Shown: positions 1-13,958, counted from the first letter of the stretch. The stretch is DNA of 64,000 bases from Hypomyces perniciosus (GCA_008477525.1 SPDT01000007.1:6324001-6388000); one strand, 5' to 3'. Numbers and translations: made by a program. Notes: generated by a model from the letters alone, not told the origin.

Positions 1-382
1 ACTTTTTATTTAAGTTTTAGCGTAAGCTTTTAAAGTTTATTAGTTCTTAGCTTTTATAAAGCTTTATAGTCCTTTTAAAAAGTATTTTAATTTATTATAG
101 TTATAATAAATAACCTTTGCTTTTCCTTTTTAAATAGCACTTAAATTTATTTAACTAGGTCTTTTATTATTAAAATTAATAATATATTTTTATTGCTTTT
201 TGCTTTAATTTATATATCCTTAATATTTATAAACTTATTTAGACTACTATTATCCTTTCTTTATATTTAAATAGAGTTTATAAAGTAAATTATTTACGTT
301 TATGCATTTTTTAATAAACTTAATAATGCCTTTATTATAAGGGAATTTATAGGCTTCCCTTTTAACTTTTAATTTAAGTTTA
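1..382. other. AT-rich, RIP-decayed DNA left of the Gypsy element
   Basis: Very AT-rich with stops in all frames and no recognisable domain. It is the left flank of the Gypsy insertion, so it was originally contiguous with 14126 onward. Probably an older decayed repeat, but no family could be assigned. Confidence 0.5.
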
Positions 383-387
383 TTATA

Positions 388-549
388 TATCACGGCACAT
401 GGAACAGCGGGTCAAGGTAATATCTTTATTGTGCCTTGAATAAGGCAAGAAGCTATAAGAATGTGGTTTAAAGGTGTAGGACCAAGTCATTACATGAGGA
501 CGCACGTAATGCTAATAAGTCATCAGAGGGCAGGTTTGGTGCTATAACA
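388..549 (-). repeat. Gypsy 3' LTR (left copy)
   Basis: 162 bp. The intact end pair is an inverted TGTCACGGCAC/GTGCCGTGACA; here the outer end is mutated to TATCACGGCAC and the inner end to GTGCTATAACA. Less decayed than the right copy at 13959-14120. Flanked on the outside by TSD TTATA. Confidence 0.9.
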
Positions 550-2399
550 GTACCCCCCCCTTTTCAAACTCTATTTGCCCCTAAATAGCTATTCTAAGAC
601 TATATATATTCTAATCCTCCTATTATATCAATTCCGTCGTAAGCGGCTACTGCATCGCGGGTCTGGCTAGTCGGTTATCTTCCTCTTCTTAACCCAGGCA
701 GGCAGGCTGGGCTTGTCGGGGTTTTTTATATGGTATTTTAAAAGGGCAGCGTCTTATCCTTTTAAATCTTTTACGGGTTGCCAGCTTAATGCATGGTGTT
801 TCCAGGCTATATAATAGTGTAGGCTATCTTTATTATAGTAGTCAAGGATCTAATCGAATTCCCACTTTTCTACCATTTCATTTATCTTATTATCTCTTTT
901 AAAGACTTATCCCCGCATATTCTTATTCTCTCGCTTATTAATAGTATCTTATCCCGGCAAATATATCTATTAGCCTACTTTATTAACTGTTAATAGTCTA
1001 AAAAGAGAGTTATAGAATACAGGGAAAATGCAGATGCAGTTAGGGAGTTTAAGTCAGCAAGCTTAAAGGTATATATTAAAGATTTTATATAGGCCTACCC
1101 ATTTATTATCTCCCTTCTTTATTAGGCGGTTTATTTTAAAGTATTCAGTCTTTAACTATACCTTTTTATTAACTGTAAATTAATATAAGTCCTCCTTTAA
1201 TATATTAGCTGCAGCTTTATATTAGGCGATTGATTGTGCTGTAAAGGCTTTCAGTTAATTTAGGATTTATTAGAAATGCTTAGCTATAGTGTTTACTTTA
1301 TAAAAACTCCTCTTTTAGGCGAGAAATAAGTTTAGCGGGTAAGGGTTTAAGGGCTTAACTTTTAGGCGCAGGTGAAAACCGTAATTTGCAAAAAACAGTA
1401 AAGTCCCTATTATCTCAGATATTTAATTATTCTAAGCAAACTCCGCAAATAATAACCAGTCTACTTAATTATTTTAATAAAAACTTATAAACTGCCTAAA
1501 ATACTATTTTACCTTTATATTTAACTATTTAATCTAGCTATTAATCTTTAAATAATAGGCTAAAGAATATTTAAAGTAAATTCTAAATTATTAAAATAAC
1601 TGCTTCTAGAACTTAAATATAAACTAGGTACCCTAGTCTAATATAATTATTTCTGGGGCTTTATATAAAGTATAGATATATAAAATAAAGGCATTAGTAA
1701 GTTTTTCGGCATTAAGTGTGCAGGTAGCGATAAAATAGCGTATCTTTATTAAACAGTATACTACTATAAAGATATTCTTATAGACTAAGCCTTGCCAGTT
1801 ATAGTTAGGCAGTAGTATAATATAGTCTATTAAGATATTACTTTAGGCCTAGAATAGTATTAGTAATAGTTTTAGGAATCCTAGGGGAGCAGATTTATTT
1901 AACTTTATTTAAAAGTATAGGTTATAACTTTTAATAAAAGTGTTAATATTAACTGACATTTATAGCTATTAGTATATATAGTTAAAGAGGTCTAGCGTTT
2001 TCACTTATCCCAAATATCCCCTTAGCTTAGAAAAGTGTATTTAGTATATAACTTATATTTTCGCTTTATTTATTAGTAAAAAGAAAAGTTATTCCCGGTA
2101 ATATATTTAATTACTATAGATTTGAAAGTCTTGCATCGCTGCCTTTAAGTTACCTTAAATACTCTTAGGCTATTATCGAATAGCCGGGTCTTAAAGCGCC
2201 TATATTATAATACTCGCTATATTTAATATTTTATAGGCTTTATCGATTATTCTATTAATTAATATCTCTAAATCTAGGATTAAAGTACTAGTTATTACAG
2301 TAAGTAAATTCTTATTGTCTATACCTCCTATAATATTAGTATAGGTATAAAGGTTAAAGCAGCTTTCTGGAAGCAAGGTTTTTTTTCTTTCTTTTAATC

Positions 2400-3656
2400 G
2401 GCTATTATCCTAGTTTAACTTTACTAAGATATCCTAAGATCTCCTGCTTAATATATTAGGCCTTACTGCTTTCAACCTAGGCCGATAAATAATCTAGAAA
2501 TTATACTAGGATAAAAATTTAGACTAATAGACTTATCTTTAATTTAACGCTTTAATAGTTATAAAATATTCTAGGTTTTTATAGTTTATAATAATCTCGA
2601 ATTTATTTTCTATACTTTAAAGCTTAAAGCGCTATTCTTTTAACAATTTAATAATAGCTAAAAGTTCCTTATTATAAATCTTATAATTATATTTAATAGG
2701 TAAATACTTTAATAAAAAGTATATTACTAATTATAAAACACTATCTTTATTATATTAAAAGAGAATACTATTAAATATTTAATTTAAAGTATTTATTTTT
2801 AAAACTATTTTTTTATTATAGTTGAAAAAGGTAAAGATTAAGGCAGTTATAAACTGGGTTTTAAGATAGTTAAATGCAGCAGTATAGAGTTCTGTCTAAT
2901 TCTATAGTATATCTTTTCTTAAAAGGCTGTTTAAAGGTTTATAGATATTAGAAAAGTCTTTAATAAACTGCTAATAGAAATTTACAAAGCCCAGGAAGTG
3001 TTAAAGTTTACGGAGGTTTAAGGGTCTCTTTTAACTTATAATCGCGGCCATTTTCTTAAAGTCTATTTTAATGCTATTACTTATAATAATTAGGCTAAAG
3101 TACTTTATTTTTATTATCTTAAATTTGCATTTTTTAATATCGACTTAGAGACCTATATCGATTAATCTATCTATAACTTTTTATATATATTATTAGTATT
3201 CCTTTTATATAGCTAAATAAACTAAAATATTATTAAAGTAAACTATATAAATCTTATTAAGTAAATTATATAAAGTATAGTTAATATAATATTAAAAAAA
3301 GGCTAGGGCATTATAAAGACTAAAAGGTATAATAAAGGTTTCAAATAGCTTAAACTGGGTTATAAAAGCTATCTTTTATTTATATCCCTCTGCGATTCTA
3401 AGTTTATTAAAGGCAGCTATTATATTTAGCTTAGTATAAAATCTAGTATTATATAGAGTATTTAATATTTCCTGGATTAGCGGCAATAAGTAGCGATTTT
3501 TTATAGTAATATTATTAAAGCTTTAGTAGTTTTAATAAATACAGATACCTCTTTTAGGTTTTATAGTAAAAAGTAAAGGGGCAGTATATCTCGCTCTAGA
3601 TTCCTTAATAAATCCTTTAACTAGGTTCTTGTCTAGCTATTTTCTTATAACCTAAA
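2400..3656 (-). pseudogene. Gypsy reverse transcriptase/RNase H remnant
   Basis: Reading right to left, this holds the RT palm (a TRYGLFEYLVMPFGL-type motif decayed to FKLFETFIIPFSLYNA), then the YxDDI box with Asp-to-Asn changes, then the RNase H YDKELLAI-type motif as YNKELLAII. D-to-N and other G-to-A/C-to-T changes plus many stops fit RIP. The 5' part of the RT continues right of the Copia insertion, from 10791. Confidence 0.8.
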
Positions 3657-3661
3657 ATTCG

Positions 3662-3925
3662 TGTAGCGGAGCGCAGTATAGCTATATAGAGTATAGAGAG
3701 ATAGGAAACGAAGCTTTATTTTATAAAAGAGAATATACTGTAGTGGCCTCACTATATATACATATAGCTAACATAAAGAAAAAGCTGTATACAGGCGCTT
3801 ACAGCGCCTATATAGTCTAATATATCGCTTATGCAATATATATGTTAGCTTGTATCTGCTTATATAGCAGATAAGAGCTCCCTAGCGCTAATAAGCAGTA
3901 GGGCCCTGGCCTACTTAACCTAATA
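3662..3925 (-). repeat. Copia 3' LTR
   Basis: 264 bp. On the plus strand it starts TGTAGCGGAGCGC and ends CCTAATA (RIP form of CCCAACA). The adjoining ACCCCTTAG at about 3927-3935 reads on the minus strand as the polypurine tract. Same length and sequence family as 10522-10785 and 24596-24859. Confidence 0.92.
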
Positions 3926-4429
3926 TACCCCTTAGTTAATGAGGCTATTCCTAATACTTTATTAACTGTTACTCTAGCCTGTCTATAATATTGTAACTAA
4001 CTGGCCGCGCTCCTAGAGCCTCTTTTATTTAGTTAGAAGCTCTTTATTGTGAATATGTATTGATATTTTATTGTAAAGGTGAAAGGAATGTAAGCGCTGT
4101 AACTATTATTGTTTTATAATAATAGGAAGTTAAATAATAAAGCTTTTAAGTAAGTGAATTAGTTTTAAATAGCTAGAATAGGTATATTAGCTGCCCCCCT
4201 AGCCTTTATTCTTTACTCTTTTTTTTTAGTTATTAATATTATTATTATTAATATTAACAATAATATTAACAGTAATATAGCCCCTGCTGTAAGTATTATG
4301 CTTTTGATTAATTCCTTTTGCGCTGTGTATTTATTAGCTAATAGCGAAATTGTAGAAGAAGAATACCTTGTCGGTAAAGTGTAATTATAGTTGCCCCTTA
4401 AAGGTAGCTTATCGCGATGTTGGTCGCTC

Positions 4430-4775
4430 GGCTGGCTAAGTGGCCACGCCTGTTGCTGCTCTTGCGCCTGCTCTTGCGCTGTCTCCTGCTCTTACGCCGG
4501 CTGGTCCTGGCCGGTCTAGGCGTGCTGCGGCTGTTGCCGCTCTTAATGTGCGCTTAGCTGCTATTCGTGAAGTACGCCTCGCTACTGAGGCAGCTTTATC
4601 CTTATCTTTGTCGGCTCCTTCTCCTGCTGCTGCTGTCCTGGCCCCTGCCCCTATCGCTGCTGCTGCTGCTCCTCCCGCTGCTCCCGCCGCTGCCTTTACT
4701 GCCATGCTATTATCCCCTTTTTATAAAGGTTGTCTAAAGTCGGCAATCGCCGGCAAAGGAGACTTCTCTTAGTAT
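4430..4775 (-). other. GC-rich Ala-coding island inside the Copia element
   Basis: A GCT/GCC-rich patch in otherwise AT-rich decayed DNA, open on both strands. The Copia coding strand is minus, where it reads as an Ala-rich tail with an upstream YKKGDNS motif. The second Copia copy at about 23340-23520 has the matching KKGDNS and its own Ala/Gly-rich stretch. It lies between the RT region and the 3' LTR. I regard it as the C-terminal part of the Copia polyprotein or a 3' accessory segment, not a host gene. GC-rich triplets with few CpA sites would explain why RIP spared it. Confidence 0.5.
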
Positions 4776-5899
4776 ATTTCTATCGCCTGCTTTTAGCAGT
4801 GCGCTGCTTACTTTAGTGGTAATTACTAATATGCCCTTTAGTAAGCTCCTCTTTAACTTGCCTATATTGCTTTATTTAATTGTATACTTTATAGTTGTTT
4901 AGTGCTTGTATTGATTGCGTGCTGGCTCTTTTAAGCTGTAAGTAAGGAGGATAACTGGGTAAGTATACTCTCTTTTCTTTATATACTTATAAGCTTATAT
5001 AATTAAATGGCAACCTGGTGTAAGAAGGCGTTACGCCTTTAATTTAACCTATTAGAGGAGGAGAATTTGGTTTACTTTAAAGAGGCTATTGCTTTAGGCA
5101 GCAGCGATAACGATAATAACGCCTTTTGCGCGCAGGCGCGCAAGGGCTGGAAAGCTTTTGGAAAATGGTTGTTGCGGTAATAGGATATACCTTTATAGCT
5201 AGCGGCCTATAGGCCAGAATTAACTGGTTTCCTGTGTTTTTATATATTCTATTCCAGTAATTGTATATCTGTTAAGTTTAATAGTACTTTAAAGTGCTTA
5301 AAGCGCTGCTATAATAGGGCTTTAGTAAGCCTATTAGTAGGTATAAAGTTAGTGGAAAGATAGGAAACTGTAAATAATCCTTTTTAGTATTCCTATTAAA
5401 GCTATATATTTTATATATTAATATAATGCAGGCGAGTGCTAATTTATATACTCTCTTTAATTATAAGATATATAGTTGGTTAATTATTATAATTAATATT
5501 CTAATTAGCGCTAAGCTTAAATTTTATTTTTTAGAAAAGGCAATATAAACCTATAGCCTTTTTTACTATTTAGGTAAAGGTAAACAGTTTAGCTTTTATT
5601 ATAGATATACTGATAGTGCTTTAGCGCATTATATTTTATAGGATAAGGCTTAAGAAAAGTGTAATAAAATACCTTTAAAATAATCTTTAAGTATCTATAT
5701 TATTAATAAAGGAAGTATTACTTAAAGCGGTTAAAACCTATATTTCTCTTTACCCTTTATATTAAAGAGCTAGGAAATGCTATATATATAGATAGTGGAT
5801 TAGCTGGTTAACTACTTTAAGGTGCTCTTTGCTAGGGTTAATTAGAAACTATAATAAAGCTAAGGCGCTATAAGCTATATCAGGCCTTATTATAATAGC

Positions 5900-6750
5900 T
5901 GTATAGAGCACTAATCCTATTTTCTTTTAATATATTTTAATAGTTGCTTTTAAAGCTTGCGATATATTTGTCCGGAGCTTTATAATAGGTATTAGAATTA
6001 TAGGAAGCTATATTCCTTTATTAAGCTTAAATTGTTTCGCAATTTTCTTAAAATAGGTTTTATAGGAAAGGTATATTTTATACTTTATATAGTTATAGGT
6101 AATCTTAATCTTTAAAAACTATTATGCGTCTCTTTTACTATAAAGCTTATACTTTGCTTTTAGAGCGTTTAGTAGTTTAGTGTAAAGAGCTTTATTATTA
6201 TAATAATATGCAATTAAAATATTATTTATATAGAATATAATGAAGATTTTCTAAGCTTTATTATAGAAGAGATAGGGCTTTTTAAAGTTTAAGATTAACC
6301 TTTATTGCCTTAAGGTTGAAAATAGTTTATTAAACTATAGCTTTAGTAAGTCCTTTAAGCTATATAAGGCTTTTGCGAGCTTTAGATAGATATTTAGCTG
6401 CTTAAAACCCTTAAAGAGCTTATATACAATTAGTTTCGAGTTCTTGTCCTTTAAAGCGTTAAGAAAAGCATTTTTAATATTATACTGCTTTAACTTAAAG
6501 TTAAATTTTACTATAAAAGCAATAAATATATAGAAAGAATGCACTATTAATATAGCTATATATATACTTTTTATAGTAAAGCGCTTTTATAAATCCCTGT
6601 AGATTATAAAATAAGCTTTATAGTATTCTAGATTTCCGTTTTAATTAAACTTATAAATAAAAACCTAATATACTGGTAATAGTTTTATTATTGCCTTTAA
6701 GTATAGTATCTTTTACTAAGTCCCTTTTATATATAGAGAGTTAATCTTGT
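5900..6750 (-). pseudogene. Copia reverse transcriptase remnant
   Basis: The longest open piece (6335-6544) contains YNIKNAFLNALKD and ALYSLKDLLKL, decayed forms of the Copia RT motifs YDIKNAFLNA and ALYGLKQ. Downstream on the same strand the YVDDI box survives as YINNI (6218-6232), with both catalytic Asp changed to Asn, as G-to-A mutation predicts. Confidence 0.85.
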
Positions 6751-8859
6751 TATATACAGTTTACTTAAACCTATCTTTAAGTAGGTATTTTATAAGCTTT
6801 TTCTAGTCTTTTAGCGGTTTTATTAAATCCTCCTAGTAAACAGTTAGCTTATTAAAAGCTGTACTCTTTTAGGAAAAAGATTTTTAATTTATTACTGCAT
6901 TAAAAACAGTAAATACTATTTCCGCGCTTTTTAATTTATTACTTATCGGCTTTTATTAATTAGGCAGCAGTTAATATAGCATTAAATTAAAGAGCCTAGT
7001 AATTGTTAAGTATATACTAGGCTTATTATTCTTAAAAGCAGTATCCAGGGTATATATTTTAGTCCTATATACTAGGAGGTATTTATTAGCTTTTTTTACA
7101 GGTTACTTCCCTTAAAGTCTTAAGCTCCTGTAAGTATTAGCTACTACTCTGCTATTTAAGGGATTACTAGCTAGTATTTCTTTAAAGGTTTACTTTTTTT
7201 TTATAAAAGTAGGCGAGTCTTTTATACGCTAATCTGCTTTTAGCCTTAATAGGCTATCCTCTTTTATTAGGTTATATACCTTTATCATGCAAGGCCATTC
7301 TTCTATTATATCCCTTTTTATAAAGAGGGGTAGGTCGCTCGCTAAAGGATTACCTAAGGTTTCTATTAACGCGCTAGTATTATCTATAAAGATTAACTAT
7401 TTTAGGGTAGCTTTTAGTGTTTAAAGACTGAAAGGTCTTTTTAAGTGTATTAATAGCTTACTTAAAGCATTTATTAAATTATCTTTAATGCTCTATATCT
7501 CTATTACCCTTAAAAGTATACTCTTTTCTTTTATATTACCTATAAAAGTATTTTTTACTGCAGGAATATATATAGGGAAAAGTTTAAATTCCAGTTTATT
7601 TTCTTTAACTTTATTCAATAGCTTATTTAACTTAGCTATAGACAGTTTATCTATAATCTCTTTATTACTATTAAAGAAGCTAATCTTATTAAACTGTATA
7701 TTCTTTATAACAATTACCTTTACTAGGCAGGGTAACTAAATGTAATATATATTGTTTGCAGTATAGCTAATAAGATATTTAATTAGCCCCCTAGGCTTAG
7801 TCTTAAATTTTCTCTTTTTCCGGCCAGCCTCGCAGTCTTTATTTAGTATATAGGCGCGGCAGCTATATATATAGAGCCCGCTTTAATCTAGCTATAGGTC
7901 TGCGGAAGGCTCCTTTATTGGAAGGGGCGTAAAGTCGCGGAACTATTACTTTAATTTATTAATAGGTAATATTATATTAAGGCTGCGTATAGGACTTATA
8001 TTAATAATATACACTGCAGCTTTTACACTCTTAGGCTATAAGTTAGTTAAGAGACTTGCAGCTTCTAGTATTTTAATTGACTCATTTGTAATTTCCTGAC
8101 CTGCCTGTTCTAAAGCGCCGTTTAGCTTATATATATAGGAAGGGGCAAGCTTTAAGATAATACCCTCTATATTAGCCTAGATCTAAAAGTGTAATAAGCT
8201 TTTAACTGCGATTACAGCTTTCTTATTATCCTGCTTAAAGAAGTATATAGAGATATTATATTACGTCTTTACTATACTTATAAAGTTAAAAAGAGTATTA
8301 AAAACAGTTTCCTGTTTTTTATTTAGTAAAAGGCGTATATATAGCTATATAGCGTATTTTTCCTTAAGCACTAAAAGCCAGTTATCTTTATTATAGCCTT
8401 TAAGATAGTTTTAAAGATCCTAATATACTCTGAAGAACGGTTTTAGTGCTTATCTATTAAATAGTCTGCGAGAGATAACCTGTTTTGCGTATATAAAAGT
8501 ATAAGCCTTATATTCTATATACATAGTTCCTTTAATGTATATGTTCCTTGCATTCTTTATAAGCGCTTTAAGCGCTTCTAGGCCTAGATATCCTGATTAT
8601 AGATACTAAAGCTATTTAGAGTTATATTATAGTACTGGGGGATTATATATTAGTCTTCTCTTGCTTTTTAATGCTATATAAATACTATAGTCTGCGTTAA
8701 GAAAAATAAAAAGAGCTGTTAAATTGCTTAGTATAGTATATTTAAAGATAGGGGCAATATAAAGCAATAAAGGCTTATATTAAAGAAATAAAAGATTATA
8801 CTTATACTTTACTTTCCCTATAATAGTATTTAAATTAGCTATATTAATATAAAGTGTAT

Positions 8860-9200
8860 TATTATACCCTATTAGCTAAATCCTTACTTTTTAAAGCTTT
8901 AATAAAGATATAATATTAATATAAAATCCTTTAACTATAGCTATATCTAAAAGCTTAATAAAGCATATTATTTTTTAATATAGATTATAAAGAGTATCCT
9001 TTAATAGATAATAACCTCTTTTAATTATTAAATAGCTAGCTCCTCCTACTTTAATATAATCCTCTTTTATATTTAGGATAAAGGAGCTGGGAATAAAGTA
9101 GTTCCTGCTATTTATTAAATAAATAGTATTATATATATTAAAAAGGGTACTTTAAAAGAGGCAGTAAAGTATATCCTGTATGTTAGTATATATCGATATG
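8860..9200 (-). pseudogene. Copia protease-region remnant
   Basis: Minus-strand reading gives an NVLYVP..NLISVSRL-type end of the Copia aspartic protease domain, seen as FYINIISLLKL. It is preceded by a hydrophobic/Gly stretch consistent with the rest of the domain. The catalytic D-S/T-G is not recognisable after mutation. Confidence 0.6.
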
Positions 9201-10521
9201 CTTATTAAGTATACTGCAGGGCTTATATCTTCTTTATTAATTAGGTTTAAGGAGATTAAGGCAGCTATAATGGTTAAGGCTATTCTTCCCTATATTAGGG
9301 CAGTAAAGTCAATACCCCTTTTACTAAGCTTCTTGCAGGTAACCTGCTATTTGTTTTCTTGCAGGCGTATATAAATCTCTGCAGCCTGCTTAGGTGTAAG
9401 AGCGTATTTCCCTTTTTTATTAGGCCTTCCAGCAAGTGTAGTATATACCTTACTATAATCGTTTAAGGGCTAAGTATACCTTTTAGGTCTATAAAGGCAC
9501 TCTTTATTAATAGGAGGCTTTAAGTGTATATTGCTACTGCCTGATATATTGTCGGAGCAGTTACTAAGCGTTATATAAAAGCTATAAGTATAGTTCTCTG
9601 CGTTTTTTAAAGTATTTAAAAAAAGCTATTTAAGCTAATTAAAGGAAAAGATTTTATTTATTTTACTGCTCTCGATTAGGCTATTTATATAATATAAGTA
9701 GTAGGCAGCGAAGCTTAAAGTAAAGCGTACTCCGATAGCTTTAAAGAAAGCTATTTAAAAAGCTGTTCCTATAACCTTTAAAAGCTTATACCTTACTGCA
9801 TTTGCGTAAATACACGCCCAGTAAATATACTATACTTTTAGTTTAATATTCCCGCGCTCTGCTTTATATAGTATATATTAATAGGATAAATATACTTCCT
9901 TGTATATTATATCCTTGCGAGGAGCTAGTTAATCTTTAAGCTTCTTAATGATTTAGCAAATAGTAAACTTAATATTAAAGTCCCTATTATTATTATAGGC
10001 TGCTCTAGTAGTAGTAAAGGCTAAGGCTATAGCTTTAAAGTCTGTTAAGATTAAAGTATAGATGCTGGAGTTAACTATCTTTTAGATTTAATTTAGGATT
10101 GTATTGCTTGCCTTCCTTTTCTCTTTATTTAAAGTAATATTAAACTAGTACTCCTAGAGTATACTATTATAGTAAGATATCTGCTGTAAAGGCATTAAAA
10201 CCGAACTCTTATACTATATACTCCTTTACTTTTATTAAAGTAAGTAGCCTAATAGTAAAGAAATAGTTATTTGGCTAATTAAGGAGATTAGGATTAATCC
10301 TATTCTAGACCCTAGTAGTAGTTATATAGTTAGTTAGAATAGTAATCTATTTAATCCATTAGACTATTAATTCTAGCTTTATAAAAGCAATATCCCTTAT
10401 ACTATTTATTATAAAAGATAGCTTTAGTAGCTTAAAGGTAAAGGTAAAAGGTATAAAGAGAGATATAATATTAAAGTAAAAGTTTTTAGTAACTCTAATA
10501 GTTACTATTTAAGCTTATAAC

Positions 10522-10785
10522 TATAGCAGAGCGCGGCATAGCTATATAGAGTATAGAGAGATAGAAAACAAAGCTTTATTTTATAAAAGAGAATATACTA
10601 TAGTGGCCTCATTATATATATATATAGCTAATATAAAGAAAAAGCTGTATGCAGGCGCTTACAGCGCCTGTATAGTCTGATATATTGCTTATATAATGTA
10701 TATGTCAGCTTGTATCTGCTTATATAGCAGATAAAAGCTCCCTAGCGCTAATAAGCGGTAGGGCCCCGGCCTACTTAACCCAACA
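10522..10785 (-). repeat. Copia 5' LTR
   Basis: 264 bp, ends CCCAACA on the plus strand next to TSD ATTCG (10786-10790). The inner end is mutated to TATAGCAGAGCG. The adjoining 50 bp of leader match 24538-24595, the leader of the third LTR copy. Confidence 0.92.
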
Positions 10786-10790
10786 ATTCG

Positions 10791-13700
10791 CTTAATAATA
10801 TTAAGTAGTTTTTTTAATATAATAGTTCCTTTTTTAATAAAAGCTTAATTTTATAGTCTTATAATCTTTTAAAAGGAAGCTTGTTTACTAGTTATAGAAG
10901 GAAGCCGATAATTTTATTTTATAGCTAGTTAAGAAGTTTCTTTTAAATATTACTTTCTATTAATTCCGGCTTTATTTCTATAAACTTATTAATATTAGAC
11001 TTTAATATCCCTTAAAGGTACTCTCTGCTATAATAGTATGCGAGGAAATTATAAAAAGCTATAAAGAATAATACTTATACTGCTATAAAGCTGCCTTATC
11101 TTTATAATATATTTATAAAGGTATTTTTATTAAGCTTTAATAGTCAGTATACTTTATATTCCTATTTTTATATATTTTCTGCTAAGTTTACCTAAGTTAG
11201 TCTTATATATTAAGCAGATAGGTCTTTATAGAACTAGATAAATAATATCGCGGTAGATATTCGGATATCTATTAAGTTAAGTCACTTATATAGCGCCACC
11301 ACTATAGGCTTATTAAGTATTAATACACTTAGTTTAAGGAGTTATATTAAGTTATATTAATGTAAATATTAACAGCTACTGGCTATAGGTATTATTAAAA
11401 CTAGTGTTAAAGGCTTATTTAATATTATCTATACTTTAGTCTTTAGTCCTTTATAGTTATTAGGTTAATAAGTATAGTAGTAATTTTGCCTTAGTATTAG
11501 TATAAGGTTAATATATAGGTCCCTTTCTCCCTATTAAAGTATTATTTCTTTTAATATACTTTTAATATAGGCTTAAAACCTAACTTTCTTTTTAACCTTC
11601 TTTCTTATCCTCTTTAATATATTGTTTTATTTCTTACTGGTAGTATAAAGTATTAACTTTAAGGGTTTGCCTAGGATATTAATATTATATAGAATAGTTA
11701 TTAAGCTAGGAATTATTAGTATAGTGTAGGTCTAAGGGCAATAATTTATTAAATAATATTATAAGTTAAAAGTAACTATTAATATAGGCTAGTTAATATT
11801 AAAATTATATTACTGTAGCTATAGTATTCTAAAGATAAAGGGGTTTTAATCTGAGAGATTAATAATAAAAAATATATACAGCTCTCTATATTCCCCTATT
11901 CCTATATCTAGGATTATATAGTCGGTAAGCTATACTGCTACTTTACTATTAGCTAAAATAAGGCTCTTTAGTTTAAGCAATTATATTATTAGGATTTAAG
12001 ACTTTTAGAGAAAATACTAATCTATAAAGCCTTATATTAAATAGTTACTATTAATAAAGGTTAATATAGTTACCAGTAAATGCGCAAAGAATAATATAAT
12101 ATAGATAAGTAGTAATTTACTATTTATAGTATTTAAAATTAACAGTCTATTATTAATAATAATCTATTATATCTATAAAGGTATTAGGTTTACAGGCTAT
12201 TTTAATATTCTATTATACTTCCTAACGCAATATTATCGGGAAGCTACTCTTTTTCCTGCCTTCCTATATTAAAAGTTATATCTTTATAGGCAAGTGTATC
12301 GCTAAAGGTAACTAATCCTTTAATAAAGCTGGTTTTATTAATATAGTATAGGAATAGGTTCCTATAGTATAATAGGTTATTTCTTTAAGTTAAGAAGTGC
12401 TAGTACTGCAGGAATTAGGGAATAGGAATTTATAGTGCCAGTATACCTTTTCCTTAGCTTAAGATATATACCCTGCCTTAAGGCACTATAATACTATTGC
12501 CTTAATATATTCTGTATCCTGGAAAGCCGCTACTATATCCCTATAGGGTTTAAAGTTTTATAGTATTAGCTTTCTGCTTTTTTATATAGTTACTAACTAT
12601 ATATTAACTGCTATAATAGTAGTATAGGTTATAAAGTTATTAGTATTTTTTATATTGTAAAGTAAAGGATATAGTATTTAACTGTATAGGATTGCCTATA
12701 TCTTTTTACTTTAAAAGGTTTAATTTATTTTAAGGCAGGGCTTATTAAAGGGTATAGTTACTATTTAGCTTTTTAAACTTGCAGTTGCTTTTAAGTTTAG
12801 CGTAATAGGCCTGCTCTTTAAAGTTATTATAAACTTTCTAACTAAAAGTTCTTTAAGCAGACTAGTTATCCTTACTTATAGGCTTATTGCTTTTATTAAT
12901 AAAGGCAGCAGCTATCTCTTTAAATACTTTAAAGTAAAAGGCATTAACCTTTTAGGTATTAGTTTTGCCAGCTTAAGCTGCTAATTTATAGAACTTAGTA
13001 ATAAAGTTCTAGAATAGCTTATTTACTATATAATAGGTATTAAACTTTTAAACAGTAAATTGCAAAAGGTTAAAAGTTTTAGACTATAAGTTTAGGAATT
13101 TAATAAAAGTTTTACTACTTCTTTATTTTTATATTATATAGTTATTTTTTTTTATTATAATATAGTTAAATGCCTTTTATATTAAATTATAGGCATTATT
13201 ATTTAATTAACTGTTAATATAAAGGATATATTTATAGGGGGTATTAAAGTACTTAGCATTAATTATAATATTATATAGTATAATAGAACACTAGTTTATA
13301 TACTTTTATTAATAGGTTTTTATATCTTTATCTTTAGCATTAAATTTATCTTTAAGGTTATTAGTCTAACGCTTTAAGATATTATTACTTTTAACTTTAA
13401 TAAGCTTATTAATTATATTACTTTAGCTTTAAACCTTATATTAAATAAGCTTTAGGTTTTTAATAATAATAGTATTTTTAGACTCTTTTTATTCTAAGGC
13501 TATATTAAAGTTATACTTTTAGTTCTAGAAGTAGTTAAAGATAATATTAAAGAACTACTTGAGTTCTAGTACTTAAAGCTATAGGGTTAGGTTATAATTA
13601 TTATTATAAGCTTTTAGGATAGTATAGATATAAGGCTGGTTATAGAAGTGATTGGCGAGCTTTACTTTTTAATTAAAGTCCCCTTTTATACCTTTTATTT

Positions 13701-13958
13701 TTACTTTAGTATTTTTAGGTTAAATGCAGGCTAGGGAATTGGGTATAGGCTAGGGAGTTAGGCTAAGGTGTATTCTTTACTGTAAGGATATAGGCTTTTA
13801 GGCTTAAGGTCTTGCTATAGTTAGGGATTAATGAATTTCCTGTAAGATATAGGGCTCTTTATAGTATCGCGACTAGGCTATCAGCGACTTTATTAATTCT
13901 TCTCAGGCAGGGTTAAAGGCTAAGGGTAATAGCGCAGTTGTTATAGGAAGGCATAAAC
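10791..13958 (-). pseudogene. 5' portion of the Gypsy element (gag/protease/start of RT), heavily decayed
   Basis: The segment between the Copia insertion and the right Gypsy LTR. By element order it should hold gag, protease and the N-terminal RT. I could not recognise a CCHC knuckle or protease motif with confidence. Extremely AT-rich with stops in every frame. Confidence 0.6.

Larger units (their letters stand above)
3662..10785 (-). mobile_element. RIP-decayed Copia LTR retrotransposon nested in the Gypsy element
   Basis: 7124 bp bounded by 264-bp LTRs (3662-3925 and 10522-10785) and the 5-bp duplication ATTCG at 3657-3661 and 10786-10790. On the minus strand the LTR begins TGTTGGG in the best-preserved copy, typical of fungal Copia. 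Minus-strand order is protease (motif FYINIISLLKL at about 8895-8930), integrase (inferred by position), RT (YNIKNAFLNA at about 6455-6484; YxDD box as FYINNILIAY at about 6205-6235), then a C-terminal region. Protease before integrase before RT is the Copia order. All frames carry stops, so it is not functional. Confidence 0.93.

Noticed and set aside
4440..4772. Plus-strand 110-codon Ala/Pro-rich frame as a host gene
   Set aside because: It lies inside the Copia element, whose coding strand is minus; it is the antisense of the Ala-rich island.
6335..6544. 69-codon minus frame as an independent small gene
   Set aside because: It is a fragment of the Copia RT with the IKNAFLNA motif.
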